DNA from: JBOHER01 sp050701115
GTDB taxonomy: Bacteria > Actinomycetota > Actinomycetes > Mycobacteriales > Pseudonocardiaceae
DNA: 34,027 nt
Direction of reading: 5' to 3'
Assembly (NCBI GenBank): GCA_050701115.1
Contig: JBOHER010000161.1
Coordinates: 1 to 34,027, forward strand
The number at the start of each line of letters is the position of its first letter. Within the stretch, counting starts at the first letter, position 1. The translations under genes were made by a program, and so were the position numbers. Shown piece after piece: positions 7,399-15,219 of this stretch. The notes under the pieces are model-generated. The model did not search any database, was not told the origin of the DNA, and worked only from the letters and a program-made list of their open reading frames with translations.

Positions 7399-8726
7399 GT
7401 GTCGCTCGACGGCCACATCGACAAGATCGCCCCCCTGCGGACCGGTAACTATCGGCTCCTCGCCCGGCTCGGTTGCCGGAGTCACGGAGGTCGCGAACAA
7501 CCTCGGCTCTGTGGCCAGGGAACTCGGCGAGGCCTATTCCGATCTCACCCAGATCGGGAGAAGCGGGGGAATCTGGGAAGGCGAGGCGGCGGAGGCCTTT
7601 CAGGGCAAGGTCGGCGAGCTGCCCGACTACCTCGACAAGGCACATCGGTCGTTGTCAGGTGCTTGCACTACACTCGGTGACTGGGCCGCGGACCTGACGA
7701 CGATGCAGCAACAGGCCCGACTACGAGCGGCTGGCCGCGCAGGCGCTCGCGCAGGTCGAAACCGCCGAAGCCAACCCCAACCTGGGGCTCAGAGGCCAGA
7801 TCTTCACCGACCCGGCCGAGCTGCGGCGAGCCGAGGACGCGCTCGCCAACGCCGAGCGGGCGCTGTCGAACGCGACGGATTCCCTCACCGAGATCCGGGA
7901 GAACGCGCAGCGTCTCCTCGATCAGCACCACGACCTCGCTGGCCGTATCGCTGAGGCCTTACGAAAGGCCAAGGACGAGGCCCCTGAGGAACCGGGGTTG
8001 CTCGACGAACTCGGCGACGCGTTCGGCGACCTGGTCGACGGAATCACGGATCTGGCTTCCGATGTCTGGGGCTGGATCGAAGAGAATGCCGACCTCATCG
8101 CGCAGATCGGCGACGTGCTGTCGACCATAGGCAACGTTCTGGGAGTCGTCGCCCTGGCCACGTCGTGGATTCCTGGTGTCAACGCCGTTACCGCGGCCGC
8201 CGCGATCGGGGTCAGTGCCGCCGCTGCCGGCACCAAACTCCTGGCCAAAGCCGCGGGCGCCGATGTGTCCTGGGGAAGCATCGGCATGGACGCGCTGGGT
8301 GTCATCCCCGGCGGCAAAGTTGTGGCCGGAGCCAAGAACGCCGCGACGCAGACGATCAAGATGGCAGGTGTCGCGAAGGTGGCGGCCGATGGTTCGGAGG
8401 CGGGCAAGGTTGCGAAGCTCTTGTCGGGGACGGCGGATGTGGCGATGGAATCCAAGACGCTGAGTCGTGTCGAGGGCGTGACGGGGAAGGTCACCTTCTC
8501 TCCCACGACCATGGCTGACCTGAAGGCGAACCCGACCGAGGCGATCCAGAACGCAGCGGTGTACACCCACGCAAAGTCGGTGAACCTGGCCAACAAGATT
8601 CCTGGCGTCAACGTGGACCCGTTCTCGACAGCGGGTATCGCGACGGGAGTGGGTGTCGAATCGGTCAAGGGCGTGGCCAAGGCCGAGGCCAAGGACTATG
8701 CCGCCGACAAGATCACCGGTGGTTGA
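7399..8726 (+). pseudogene. Putative type VII-secreted polymorphic-toxin-like protein, frameshifted twice
   Basis: Three frames read consecutively as one protein of about 440 residues. Frame one starts at GTG 7399 (SLDGHIDKIAPL). Frame two, from about 7468, carries a WXG100-like helical hairpin with SGGIWEGEAAEAFQGKVGEL. Frame three, from about 7716, runs PDYERLAAQALAQVETAEAN through helical and coiled segments. It then enters a hydrophobic block (DVLSTIGNVLGVVALATSWI, about 8110-8170) and the pretoxin-type text DALGVIPGGKVVAGAKNAA before a C-terminus ending KDYAADKITGG. Each step is a net +1 shift near 7465 and 7712. Either the gene is dead or the sequence has errors there. No catalytic toxin motif was recognised. 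Confidence 0.65.
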
Positions 8727-8752
8727 TCCACAAGGACCGGATGAGGGAGTCA

Positions 8753-9310
8753 ATGACCGAGGGAACGCAAAAGCATCCACCGATCCGAGTCAAGAGTGTC
8801 GACGCGATCGGCCGGGAGGTGCGTCGCCTGGCCTACCGGCTGTGGCAGCACGAATTCACCGGTGCCTTGTGGCTGGTGGCTTTTCGACCCAGGTATGAGG
8901 TTCCAGGCAGACGCCGCAACGGGTCGGTCAAGGGCAAGCGTCCCATCCGCTGGCTGCTCGGCCGCATCATGCTGCCGGTCCGGTCCGTCATCGCGAGTGT
9001 CATCAGCGTGTTCTTCGACGGTGACATCGCGACCACACGCCGCACCAGCACGGTGAGAGGCGAGCAGAACTGTCAGGCGCTGGCATTCGCCGACGCGAAC
9101 AAATCTGAGCAGGAGAGTTTGGTCCCGGATTCATTGTGGCTGCTGCATTCACGGGACTGTGCGATCTTGTGCAAGCTGAAGACGCCGGAGACGAGCCCGA
9201 CCATCGAGGTGCTCTGGAGCGCTGACGGAGCGAGCAAGCCGGAGATCGACACCAACCGCCGTGTCATCAGCTGGTCCGATGGTTCGTCGGTCGAACTCTC
9301 GGACAAGTAG
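8753..9310 (+). CDS. Hypothetical protein in the type VII-associated cassette
   Basis: A 185-residue protein of unknown function. I start it at ATG 8753 because GAGGGAG lies just upstream; in-frame ATG 8741 and TTG 8723 are alternatives. The N-terminal half is basic, with an amphipathic or membrane-touching stretch (RWLLGRIMLPVRSVIASVIS, about residues 65-85). The C-terminal half is a beta-rich domain (DSLWLLHSRDCAILCKL, VLWSADGA, VISWSDGSSVELSD). It follows the effector-like gene by 26 bases and precedes the next gene by nine, so it may be an accessory or immunity-type partner (inference from position only). Confidence 0.6.
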   Translation: MTEGTQKHPPIRVKSVDAIGREVRRLAYRLWQHEFTGALWLVAFRPRYEVPGRRRNGSVKGKRPIRWLLGRIMLPVRSVIASVISVFFDGDIATTRRTSTVRGEQNCQALAFADANKSEQESLVPDSLWLLHSRDCAILCKLKTPETSPTIEVLWSADGASKPEIDTNRRVISWSDGSSVELSDK

Positions 9311-9319
9311 GAACGGCGA

Positions 9320-9970
9320 ATGACAACTCCGAAGACAACGGATATCCCGGGAATCAGTATCGACTTGCCTGCCGGATTCATCCAGTTGCCGGGAGGGGAC
9401 GTCGACGAAGCCGTCTTTCGTTCGCTGGCCTCCGATATTGCCACGACGTTCGGCTTGGCCCCGGACGCGGAGATCGACCAGGGGCTTGCCGAGACCACGA
9501 CGATGCTGCTCACTATGGGTGCGGCCGCATCGGCGGGCGGTTCCGCTTTCACCAGCGCGGGATTCTTCCGGTCGCCGGATGATCCGCAGAGGCCGATCAT
9601 GGCGCTGGTGAGTGTCTACTACGTGGAATCGGAGCATCATTCCGTCAGCGCGGCTGTCGCAGGGTTGGAGCAGCTCCACAAGGAAGCGGGCGCTAACCAA
9701 CCGGCGATCGTGGACCTTCCGGCGGGCAGGTCTGTGATCACGAAGTCCCGCACGCCAAGCTCGATCTCGATCGATGCACAAGCCGTCGAGATCGTCCAGC
9801 ACTCGATCGTCGCGTGGATTCCGAACCCGAACGGAAACGGTGTTGCCGGCGTCGCTGTCAGCAGCAACAACAGCGAGGACTTGTCCCATGTGGAGGATCT
9901 GGCGCGCGGGGTGTTCCACACCTTTGAGTGGGATGATCCTCGCGAAGCCACGGCACCTGTGTCTCAGTGA
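9320..9970 (+). CDS. Hypothetical protein, probable accessory of the type VII-associated cassette
   Basis: A 216-residue soluble protein starting at ATG 9320, nine bases after the previous stop. It opens with a beta hairpin (ISIDLPAGFIQLPGGDVDEA) and has a central Ala/Gly-rich helix (TMLLTMGAAASAGGSAF). The C-terminal half alternates strands and helices (QHSIVAWIPNPNGNG, VAVSSNNSEDLSHVEDLARG, FHTFEW). Proteins of this look accompany ESX-type effectors in actinomycetes, but I do not know a function. Intact and with normal codon use; last gene of the cassette. Confidence 0.65.
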   Translation: MTTPKTTDIPGISIDLPAGFIQLPGGDVDEAVFRSLASDIATTFGLAPDAEIDQGLAETTTMLLTMGAAASAGGSAFTSAGFFRSPDDPQRPIMALVSVYYVESEHHSVSAAVAGLEQLHKEAGANQPAIVDLPAGRSVITKSRTPSSISIDAQAVEIVQHSIVAWIPNPNGNGVAGVAVSSNNSEDLSHVEDLARGVFHTFEWDDPREATAPVSQ

Positions 9971-10052
9971 GTCCGCGGACTGGGCGCGAGATGGATAGCT
10001 GGGACGTGGACAGCGTGGACATCGTCGAGCTGGGCCTGCTCCCGATGCTGCC

Positions 10053-10415
10053 CTAGCTTTCGCGCCGTGAGTCAAGAGTGACGAACAGGCGTGACGATGC
10101 GGCCGGACACGGCTGAGGGGCCGCGTCCGGTTGGGGGTTGGCCTCGTAGTCGAACTCGGCCAGCGACTTCGACCGGGGGAAGCCGGCCTCCTTGGTCCGC
10201 CGGACGGTGCGCCGGGCGTCGCGGTCCTCGCACTCGGCCATCAGCAGCTCGGCGAGTTAGCCGCGGTAGGTCAGCTGGTCGCGTTCGGCGGCGTCGTCGA
10301 TGGCGCCGACGCAGGCACGCATGGTGGGCAGCCTCAGCGAGCGGCAGGCTTGATCGATGGCGGCGTCGGCGGCCTGTTCGGTCATAGAACGGCGGCGGGC
10401 CTTGGTGGTGATCAT
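10053..10415 (-). pseudogene. istB: IS21-family IstB ATPase, N-terminal fragment with a nonsense codon
   Basis: Starts at ATG 10415, overlapping the istA stop by four bases, the usual istA/istB coupling. The product reads MITTKARRRSMTEQAADAAI then RDQLTYRG, an in-frame TAA at about 10258-10260, then LAELLMAECEDRDARRTVRR, AGFPRSKSLAEFDYEANP. This is the N-terminal helical domain of the IS21 helper ATPase. The text ends before the Walker A region, so the ATPase core is missing. Broken by truncation and by the stop codon. Confidence 0.75.
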
Positions 10416-10660
10416 GATGCGTTCCCCTTGTGACGCACGACTTTCGTGGACTCAGAACCCGCGCGGCGACGCGGTAGAAGTTCGTCGTAGGCCGCCACCG
10501 CCGGCGGTGGCCGATGGTCGGCGGGCAGCCCGGCGAGCACCGCGGCCGGGTCGGCCAGGCGGCGTTCGGTCAGGCTCAACACCGGCCCACTCACCCGTGC
10601 ATCGGCCGCCGCGTCCGCCGACGGCGCCGTTCGTGCTGCAGCCATGCTGGCGGAGTTGCT
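10412..10660 (-). pseudogene. istA: IS21-family IstA transposase, C-terminal fragment
   Basis: The minus-strand frame ending at 10412 encodes SGPVLSLTERRLADPAAVLA, then VAAYDELLPRRR and STKVVRHKGNAS. It resembles the tail of actinobacterial IS21 transposases, and the tail overlaps an istB start exactly as in intact elements. The integrase core is absent. To the right of about 10660 the sequence becomes a plus-strand hydrolase remnant, which marks the truncation point. Confidence 0.6.
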
Positions 10661-10663
10661 CTG

Positions 10664-11078
10664 ATGCGCGCTGGCTCCCACCCGGACGGCTTCGTCGATC
10701 GTGGCGGCGTGCGGATCTTTTTCGAGGTGTACGGCGAGGACGGCCCTACTGCTGATGCCGAGCACGATCGCGCACTCCGGAGCTTGGAAGGGCAAGGTGC
10801 CGTTCCTGGCCCGCTCGTCCCGGGTGGTGGTCATCGACCCTCGAGGCAACGGCCGGTCGGACTCACCGAGCATTCCCGAGGATTTCTCGGACCGTCACTT
10901 CGTGGATGACGCCAGGGCGGGCCTGGACGAGATCGAGGTGGAGCAGACGGTCTGGTGGGCCTGTGCCGCGAGGGCGGCCTTACGACTTCGACGCGGAGCT
11001 GGACAGTGAGGACGGGTGGGCGAAGGCGAACCGCCACTACGGCGCCGCAGACATCTGCCGGAAGGTGACCTGCCATCA
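10664..11078 (+). pseudogene. Alpha/beta hydrolase, shredded
   Basis: Pieces of one hydrolase appear in successive frames. DRGGVRIFFEVYGEDGP (from ATG 10664) is followed after a shift near 10745 by LLLMPSTIAHSGAWKGKVPF, VVVIDPRGNGRSDSPS and ARAGLDEIEVEQTV. A shift near 10945 gives the nucleophile-elbow text LVGLCREGG. A further shift with an internal deletion gives YDFDAELDSEDGWAKANRHY. The order fits the hydrolases with RGNGRSD after strand four and NRHYW further on. At least three frameshifts and a lost segment make it non-functional. Confidence 0.65.
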
Positions 11079-11163
11079 CGGGTTCGGAGGACCACTGTCA
11101 ACCGCCCGAGCGCGGGCGAGGGGTCGCCGAGGTGACCGACGCCGACCACGTAGTAATCCGGGG

Positions 11164-11229
11164 CGGGGGCACTTTCCGCAGGGCGCCGTTGACGTAGTGC
11201 AGACCCATCGCGGGTTTGCCGTCCTGGTC
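11164..11229 (-). pseudogene. Possible short gene relic
   Basis: A minus-strand run reads GKPAMGLHYVNGALRKVPPP, which looks protein-like and vaguely recalls small actinobacterial proteins with MGxHYVN near the start of a conserved domain. Surrounding frames are not convincing. Reported only as a possible remnant in the otherwise empty stretch 11,080-11,290. Confidence 0.25.
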
Positions 11230-11294
11230 GTCGGTCTGGATCTGCTGATCTTCATCCCGGGGTGTTTCACCTGTGGCCGCCCCGCAGAACTTAT

Positions 11295-11357
11295 TCAACC
11301 TAGTGGTTGACATAGATCGGGGACCCCTCTAGATTCATATTAAACCGAATGGTTGAA
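11295..11357 (+). promoter_or_regulatory. Promoter of the arsR-SRPBCC operon with two matching operators
   Basis: A clear promoter, TTGACA (11307-11312), 17-base spacer, TAGATT (11330-11335). It overlaps two inverted repeats of the same pattern: TCAACC-tagt-GGTTGA (11295-11310), over the -35, and TTAAACC-gaat-GGTTGAA (11340-11357), at the expected transcription start. Two copies of AACC-N4-GGTT placed to block polymerase point to autorepression by the ArsR protein encoded next. Confidence 0.75.
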
Positions 11358-11375
11358 GAAGAGCGAGGTGTGGCG

Positions 11376-11756
11376 GTGACAGACCATCAGGACCAGCTTT
11401 CCCGGGTGTTCGCGGCCCTCGCTGACCCGACCCGACGTGACGTCGTCGCCCGACTCGCCACCGGTGACGCTGGGGTGGGCGAGCTCGCCGAGCCCTACGA
11501 CATTTCCGTGCAAGCGGTGTCCAAGCACCTCAAGGTGCTCGAGGAGGCCGGCCTGGTGACGCGGCGCCGGGACGCCCAGCGCCGGCCGTGTCACCTCGAA
11601 GCCGAGGTGTTCGACCTGATGACCAAGTGGATCGAGCGGTACCGGCGAGAAGCCGAGGACCGTTTCCAGCGCCTAGACGCCGTGCTCGCCCGGATGGACG
11701 CCGACGACAGTCAGCAGGCACAGCCAACAGATTCCAGGAGAGGAGCAGCATCATGA
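11376..11756 (+). CDS. ArsR-family (SdpR-type) transcriptional regulator
   Basis: A winged-helix ArsR regulator of 126 residues if started at GTG 11376. I prefer that start because GCGAGG lies seven bases upstream; the ATG at 11349 sits inside the second operator. The sequence has LSRVFAALADPTRRDVVARL, then GELAEPYDISVQAVSKHLKV (recognition helix SVQAVSKHLK) and EEAGLVTRRRDAQRRPCHLE. No metal-binding cysteine pair is present. This subgroup is typically coupled to AHSA1/SRPBCC genes, as here, where its TGA overlaps the next ATG. Likely represses its own operon through the two AACC-N4-GGTT sites. Confidence 0.9.
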   Translation: MTDHQDQLSRVFAALADPTRRDVVARLATGDAGVGELAEPYDISVQAVSKHLKVLEEAGLVTRRRDAQRRPCHLEAEVFDLMTKWIERYRREAEDRFQRLDAVLARMDADDSQQAQPTDSRRGAAS

Positions 11757-12241
11757 CCGCGACCAGGAACGAGACCGAGATCTACGCCGACCCCGCGCTG
11801 CCGACGATCAGGATCGTCCGGGAGTTCGACGCCCCCCGCGCGCGGGTCTTCCACGCATGGACCGACCCCGAGCTGGTCACCCAGTGGCTCGGCCCGCGCA
11901 GCATCACGATGCAGATCGAGCACTGGGACGCGCAGACCGGAGGCAGCTGGCGCTACCGGGCCGTGCGCGAGGATCTGGACGTCGGGTTCTTCGGCTCCTT
12001 CCACGAGGTTCGCGCGGACGAGCGGCTCGTGCAGACGTTCACTTTCGACGGGCAGCCGGACGGTGTCAGTCTGGAGACGATGACGTTCGAGGAGCTCCCT
12101 GGCGGGCGGACCCGGACCACCGTCCTGTCGGTCGTGGAGTCGATGGAGACTCGCGACGCGATCATGTCCAGCGGCATGGAGGTCGGGGTCGTCGAGGGCT
12201 ACGAGAAGCTGGACGAGCTGCTGGCGGAAGGGCAGTCGTGA
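11753..12241 (+). CDS. SRPBCC/AHSA1-family ligand-binding protein
   Basis: A 162-residue START-like (AHSA1) domain protein. It has IRIVREFDAPRARVFHAWTD, ELVTQWLGPRSITM, GGSWRYRA, FGSFHEV and MSSGMEVGVVEGYEKLDELL, the full family layout of a beta-grip around a long C-terminal helix. It probably binds a hydrophobic small molecule; the ligand is unknown. Its start overlaps the arsR stop by four bases and its stop overlaps the next gene's GTG, so the three genes form one coupled operon under the ArsR promoter. Intact. Confidence 0.9.
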   Translation: MTATRNETEIYADPALPTIRIVREFDAPRARVFHAWTDPELVTQWLGPRSITMQIEHWDAQTGGSWRYRAVREDLDVGFFGSFHEVRADERLVQTFTFDGQPDGVSLETMTFEELPGGRTRTTVLSVVESMETRDAIMSSGMEVGVVEGYEKLDELLAEGQS

Positions 12242-12528
12242 CCACCCCTGCCGAGGAGCACCGCCTTGTCACCGGCAGGTTCACCGAGGCCGTCCTCGGG
12301 GTCCATGCCGGCGGCTGGGACGCTCCGGCCCCAGTCGAGGGGTGGGTAGCTCGCGACGTGGTCCGCCACCTGATTGAGTGGTTCTCCGCGTTCCTGGAAG
12401 GCGGCGCCGGGATGGAGCCGGTCGAGGATCTGATGCGCAGCAGCGGGCAGTACGGCGCTCGCGTGGAGGTCCCCGACGACGCCGACGTACAGACCCGGAT
12501 GCTGGCATTCATCGGCCGCAGGCCCTGA
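12238..12528 (+). CDS. TIGR03086/maleylpyruvate-isomerase-like protein with the middle missing
   Basis: A 96-residue product starting at GTG 12238. It begins like the DinB-type mycothiol-dependent family (HRLVTGRFTEAVLGVHAGGW, then GWVARDVVRHLIEWFSAFLE). After GGAG it jumps to the normal C-terminal end (MEPVEDLMRSSGQYGARVEV, then DDADVQTRMLAFIGR). Full-length relatives are about 190 residues, so roughly 90 central residues, including the bulk of the four-helix bundle and at least one metal-binding histidine, are gone by an in-frame deletion. The frame is open and coupled, so a short protein may still be made, but the usual activity is unlikely. Confidence 0.7.
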   Translation: MTTPAEEHRLVTGRFTEAVLGVHAGGWDAPAPVEGWVARDVVRHLIEWFSAFLEGGAGMEPVEDLMRSSGQYGARVEVPDDADVQTRMLAFIGRRP

Positions 12529-12689
12529 GCGGTCAGCCCCCTGAAAGACGGCTCCTCTGAGGCATCCGTGTTCGGTCAGGCGGGACCGGCGGGTTGGGGC
12601 TGAACGTCGGCCACGGCGCGGGTCACATGTATTTAACCAATTGCGGGATCCCCTTGGCTGCGTTCAGTGCAGCGAGGGCGTCCTTCGGC

Positions 12690-13907
12690 TCAACCCGCGA
12701 TGTGCCGGGGTCGACCGGCGAGGGCGCCGAAGCAGGCTTGCGCCGCCAGGCAGGCGAGCAGGAAGCCAAGAGGTACGACCCAGCCGCCCGACTGGTCGTG
12801 CAGCACTCCGACGACGAACGGCCCGCTCGCCGCGAGGGCGTACCCGCATCCTTGGACCATGCCGGACAGTTCGGCGGCTTGCTGGATTGACGCCGCCCGC
12901 AGGATAACCAGGGTCAGCGCGAGGCTGATCGCGCCACCTTGGGCCAGCCCGAGCAGCACAACCCACAGGTAGGGGGCGGCAAGCGGCGCGATCATCAGTC
13001 CTGTCAGCGGTATCCCGCCCAGCAGTCCGAGGCCGATCGCGAGCGCGCGCTGGCTTCGCAGCCGGTGCGAGATCAGCGGGACCGCCAGCGACGCGGGGAT
13101 CCCGCACAGGTTGGCGAGCGCGAGCAGCAGGCCGGCGTGGCCAGGGCCGATGCCTTGGTCGACCAGCAGGCTGGGCAGCCAGGTGAGTATGCAGTAGAAC
13201 CCGAGTGACTGCAGACCCATGAACAGCGTCAGCTGCCACGCCAGCGGTGATCGGACAAGTATCCGTATGCCGTGCACACGCGCCGGCTCCGGGATCGGCT
13301 GACGGGCAGGCTCGCGCCGCGCCGCCCAGAACACGAGGGCAACCACGCACAAGCCACCCCAGGCCGCGGTCGCGGCGGGCCAACCGGTAGCCCGCTCGAG
13401 CGGCACGGTCGCGGCCGCGCCCAGCGCGGCGCCGACGCCCATGAACATCATGTAGAGCCCGGTCATCAGCGCCGCGCGCGCGGCGAAGTGCTGCTTGACC
13501 ACGGCGGGCAGCAGCACGTTCGCGAGTCCGATGCCAGCGCCGACCAGGACCGTGCCGAGGAACAACGTGGGTGTCCCGATGCCGCGGATCATCGAGCCCG
13601 CCAGCACGAGCAGCAGGAACAACGTCAACGCATGCTGCAGGCCGACCCTCCGGGCCAGCAGCGCGGCCAGCGGAGAGATGAGCGCGAAGCACAGCACCGG
13701 TGCGGTCGTCAGCAGCCCCGCGACGCCGGAGGAGATCCCGAAGTTGCGCTGGACCTGATCGAGCACCGGCGGCAGGGTCGTCAGCGCGGGCCGGAGGTTG
13801 ACGGCGAGCAACAGGAACCCGACGACGAGCAGCCATCGACGGGTCGAGGCATGCTCTACCACCCGGCAGGGCGCTGCCGGACGGGCACTCGACGTGCCTG
13901 CTCTCAC
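12690..13907 (-). CDS. MFS transporter, CynX/NimT type
   Basis: A 405-residue major facilitator with about twelve hydrophobic segments. Family text includes NLRPALTTLPPVLDQVQRNF, GLLTTAPVLCFALISPLAAL, the short basic loop LARRVGLQ, and a second half beginning SPLAWQLTLFMGLQSLGFYC. This subgroup (CynX/NimT/YycB) moves cyanate-, nitroimidazole- or aromatic-acid-like compounds. It is the last gene of the minus-strand catabolic operon, 34 bases after the Rieske gene, and is most simply an importer of the pathway substrate or an exporter of an intermediate. Start GTG 13907 is tentative; GTG 13862 or 13859 would remove an unstructured leader. Confidence 0.85.
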   Translation of the reverse strand: MRAGTSSARPAAPCRVVEHASTRRWLLVVGFLLLAVNLRPALTTLPPVLDQVQRNFGISSGVAGLLTTAPVLCFALISPLAALLARRVGLQHALTLFLLLVLAGSMIRGIGTPTLFLGTVLVGAGIGLANVLLPAVVKQHFAARAALMTGLYMMFMGVGAALGAAATVPLERATGWPAATAAWGGLCVVALVFWAARREPARQPIPEPARVHGIRILVRSPLAWQLTLFMGLQSLGFYCILTWLPSLLVDQGIGPGHAGLLLALANLCGIPASLAVPLISHRLRSQRALAIGLGLLGGIPLTGLMIAPLAAPYLWVVLLGLAQGGAISLALTLVILRAASIQQAAELSGMVQGCGYALAASGPFVVGVLHDQSGGWVVPLGFLLACLAAQACFGALAGRPRHIAG

Positions 13908-13941
13908 CCGCCGGCCGCCGCCGCGCGGTCCACGCCCACCA

Positions 13942-14970
13942 TCACGGGGAGCCTGCCAGCGCGGCGGCCTGTTTGTCGGCCAGGTTGCGGTAGAGCCGGC
14001 GCAACCGGACGACGCCGAGGTCGTGCTGGTAGAGGTTCTCGGCCTGGTCGGCGTCGGCGGCCATCGCCTCGAGCATCACCCTGTCCTGCTCCAGCACCGC
14101 CCAGTGCCGTGACTCCAGCTTCGTCTTGTAGAGGAACCGCCAGGTGTCGCGTTCCCATCCGCTGACTCGCCGGTAGCGCCAGAAGAACGCCGCTGTCCGT
14201 CGCTCGTCGATCGGTGTCGCCATCCCGACGATGCCGAACACCCCGCCCGGTCCCGCGGTAGGCGGGTACGGGATCTCGAGGTCGACCCAGTCCACGCCGG
14301 TCCGGCAGAACTCGACCCAGTCGAAGTTCACCCCGCGCTGGTCGGTCTTCTCGAAGAAGAACCCGCGGTCGGTCTCCCTGATCCGGAACCGGGCCGAGGT
14401 CTCGCCCGCGGACATGGAGTGCGACTCGCGGTGCAGGAACGTGCCGTGCATCGGGTCGAGCAGGTTCTCCATGGCGAACCGCCACGGGGCATCCCATTCG
14501 GCGTAGCACAGGAAATGGGCGATGTTCTCGTCGGTCAGCCGCTCCGGGAGGGTGAGCTCGCACGGCTGGGCGTGCTTGTCGTCGCCGAAGTAGGCCAGCA
14601 CCGCGCCCGCATGCTCGACCAGCGGCAGGCTCGGCACGAGTTGCTTGCCTTCCAGGTTGCAACCTGGCATGCCGGGTACCGACAGGACGGTGCCGTCTCC
14701 CCCGATCTGCACACCGTGGTACTGGCAGGCGATCCGGTCGCCGAGGTGCTGCCCGAGCGACAGCGGAGCCCCGCGGTGGGGGCAGCGGTCCTCGAGCATG
14801 CGCAGCGTGCCGTTGGACTCGCGGAACAGCACCCAGTCGAGACCGAGCCTGTGCATTCGGCGCACCGCGCCCGGCGGAACGAACTCGGACGGGCACACCG
14901 CGTACCACTGGTTGCGCAGCCCGGTGGCGAAGATCTCGTCCGCGGACAGCGTCCGCTTCACCATGCTCAT
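13942..14970 (-). CDS. Rieske non-haem iron aromatic-ring oxygenase, large subunit
   Basis: A 342-residue oxygenase. It has the Rieske [2Fe-2S] ligands C63-x-H65 (DRCPHRG) and C82-x2-H85 (ACQYHGV), and the mononuclear iron motif N169/D172/H175/H180 (ENLLDPMHGTFLH). Electrons would come from the reductase encoded upstream. The length and lack of a beta-subunit gene fit the phthalate/vanillate O-demethylase (oxygenase-reductase) class, so it may hydroxylate or O-demethylate an aromatic acid. ATG 14970 is preferred because it overlaps the stop of the 75-residue gene (ATGA); ATG 14964 is a close alternative. All ligands are intact. Confidence 0.88.
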   Translation of the reverse strand: MSMVKRTLSADEIFATGLRNQWYAVCPSEFVPPGAVRRMHRLGLDWVLFRESNGTLRMLEDRCPHRGAPLSLGQHLGDRIACQYHGVQIGGDGTVLSVPGMPGCNLEGKQLVPSLPLVEHAGAVLAYFGDDKHAQPCELTLPERLTDENIAHFLCYAEWDAPWRFAMENLLDPMHGTFLHRESHSMSAGETSARFRIRETDRGFFFEKTDQRGVNFDWVEFCRTGVDWVDLEIPYPPTAGPGGVFGIVGMATPIDERRTAAFFWRYRRVSGWERDTWRFLYKTKLESRHWAVLEQDRVMLEAMAADADQAENLYQHDLGVVRLRRLYRNLADKQAAALAGSP

Positions 14971-15194
14971 CGTCCTCGTGCTCCCAATCGCTTCATCTCG
15001 GCGGTGAGGGACTCCCCGGTCCATCGCTGCCCGCCGGGAGCGAGGACACCCATGTCGTTGAGGCCGGCGACCAGGCCGGGCAGGTCGTGCCTGCCCGATC
15101 CGAACAACTCTTCGATCGCCCCGGCGAGCTTCATCTCGTACGGCGTCGGGTCGGTGGCGCGGGCCTGGTGCTCCACCAGGTACTGCTCGGTCAT
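14967..15194 (-). CDS. Small recombinase-like HTH-domain protein next to the Rieske oxygenase
   Basis: A 75-residue protein beginning MTEQYLVEHQARATDPTPYE. It continues KLAGAIEELFGSG, LPGLVAGLNDMGV and PGGQRWTGESLTAEMKRLG. The last half looks like the helix-turn-helix of recombinase-type domains (alternative W-T-x-x-x-x-x-x-E-M-x-R-L). Small proteins like this are regularly found beside ring-hydroxylating dioxygenases, and their role is unclear to me; neither a regulator nor an oxygenase accessory factor can be excluded. The stop overlaps the Rieske start by four bases, arguing for matched production. Confidence 0.7.
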   Translation of the reverse strand: MTEQYLVEHQARATDPTPYEMKLAGAIEELFGSGRHDLPGLVAGLNDMGVLAPGGQRWTGESLTAEMKRLGARGR

Positions 15195-15219
15195 CGTGCA
15201 CCCTCCAAAATCACGTGTG

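Noticed and set aside
8653..8898. Alternative plus-strand frame over the end of the effector-like gene
   Set aside because: Basic, Pro-rich shadow of two better frames; no ribosome site.
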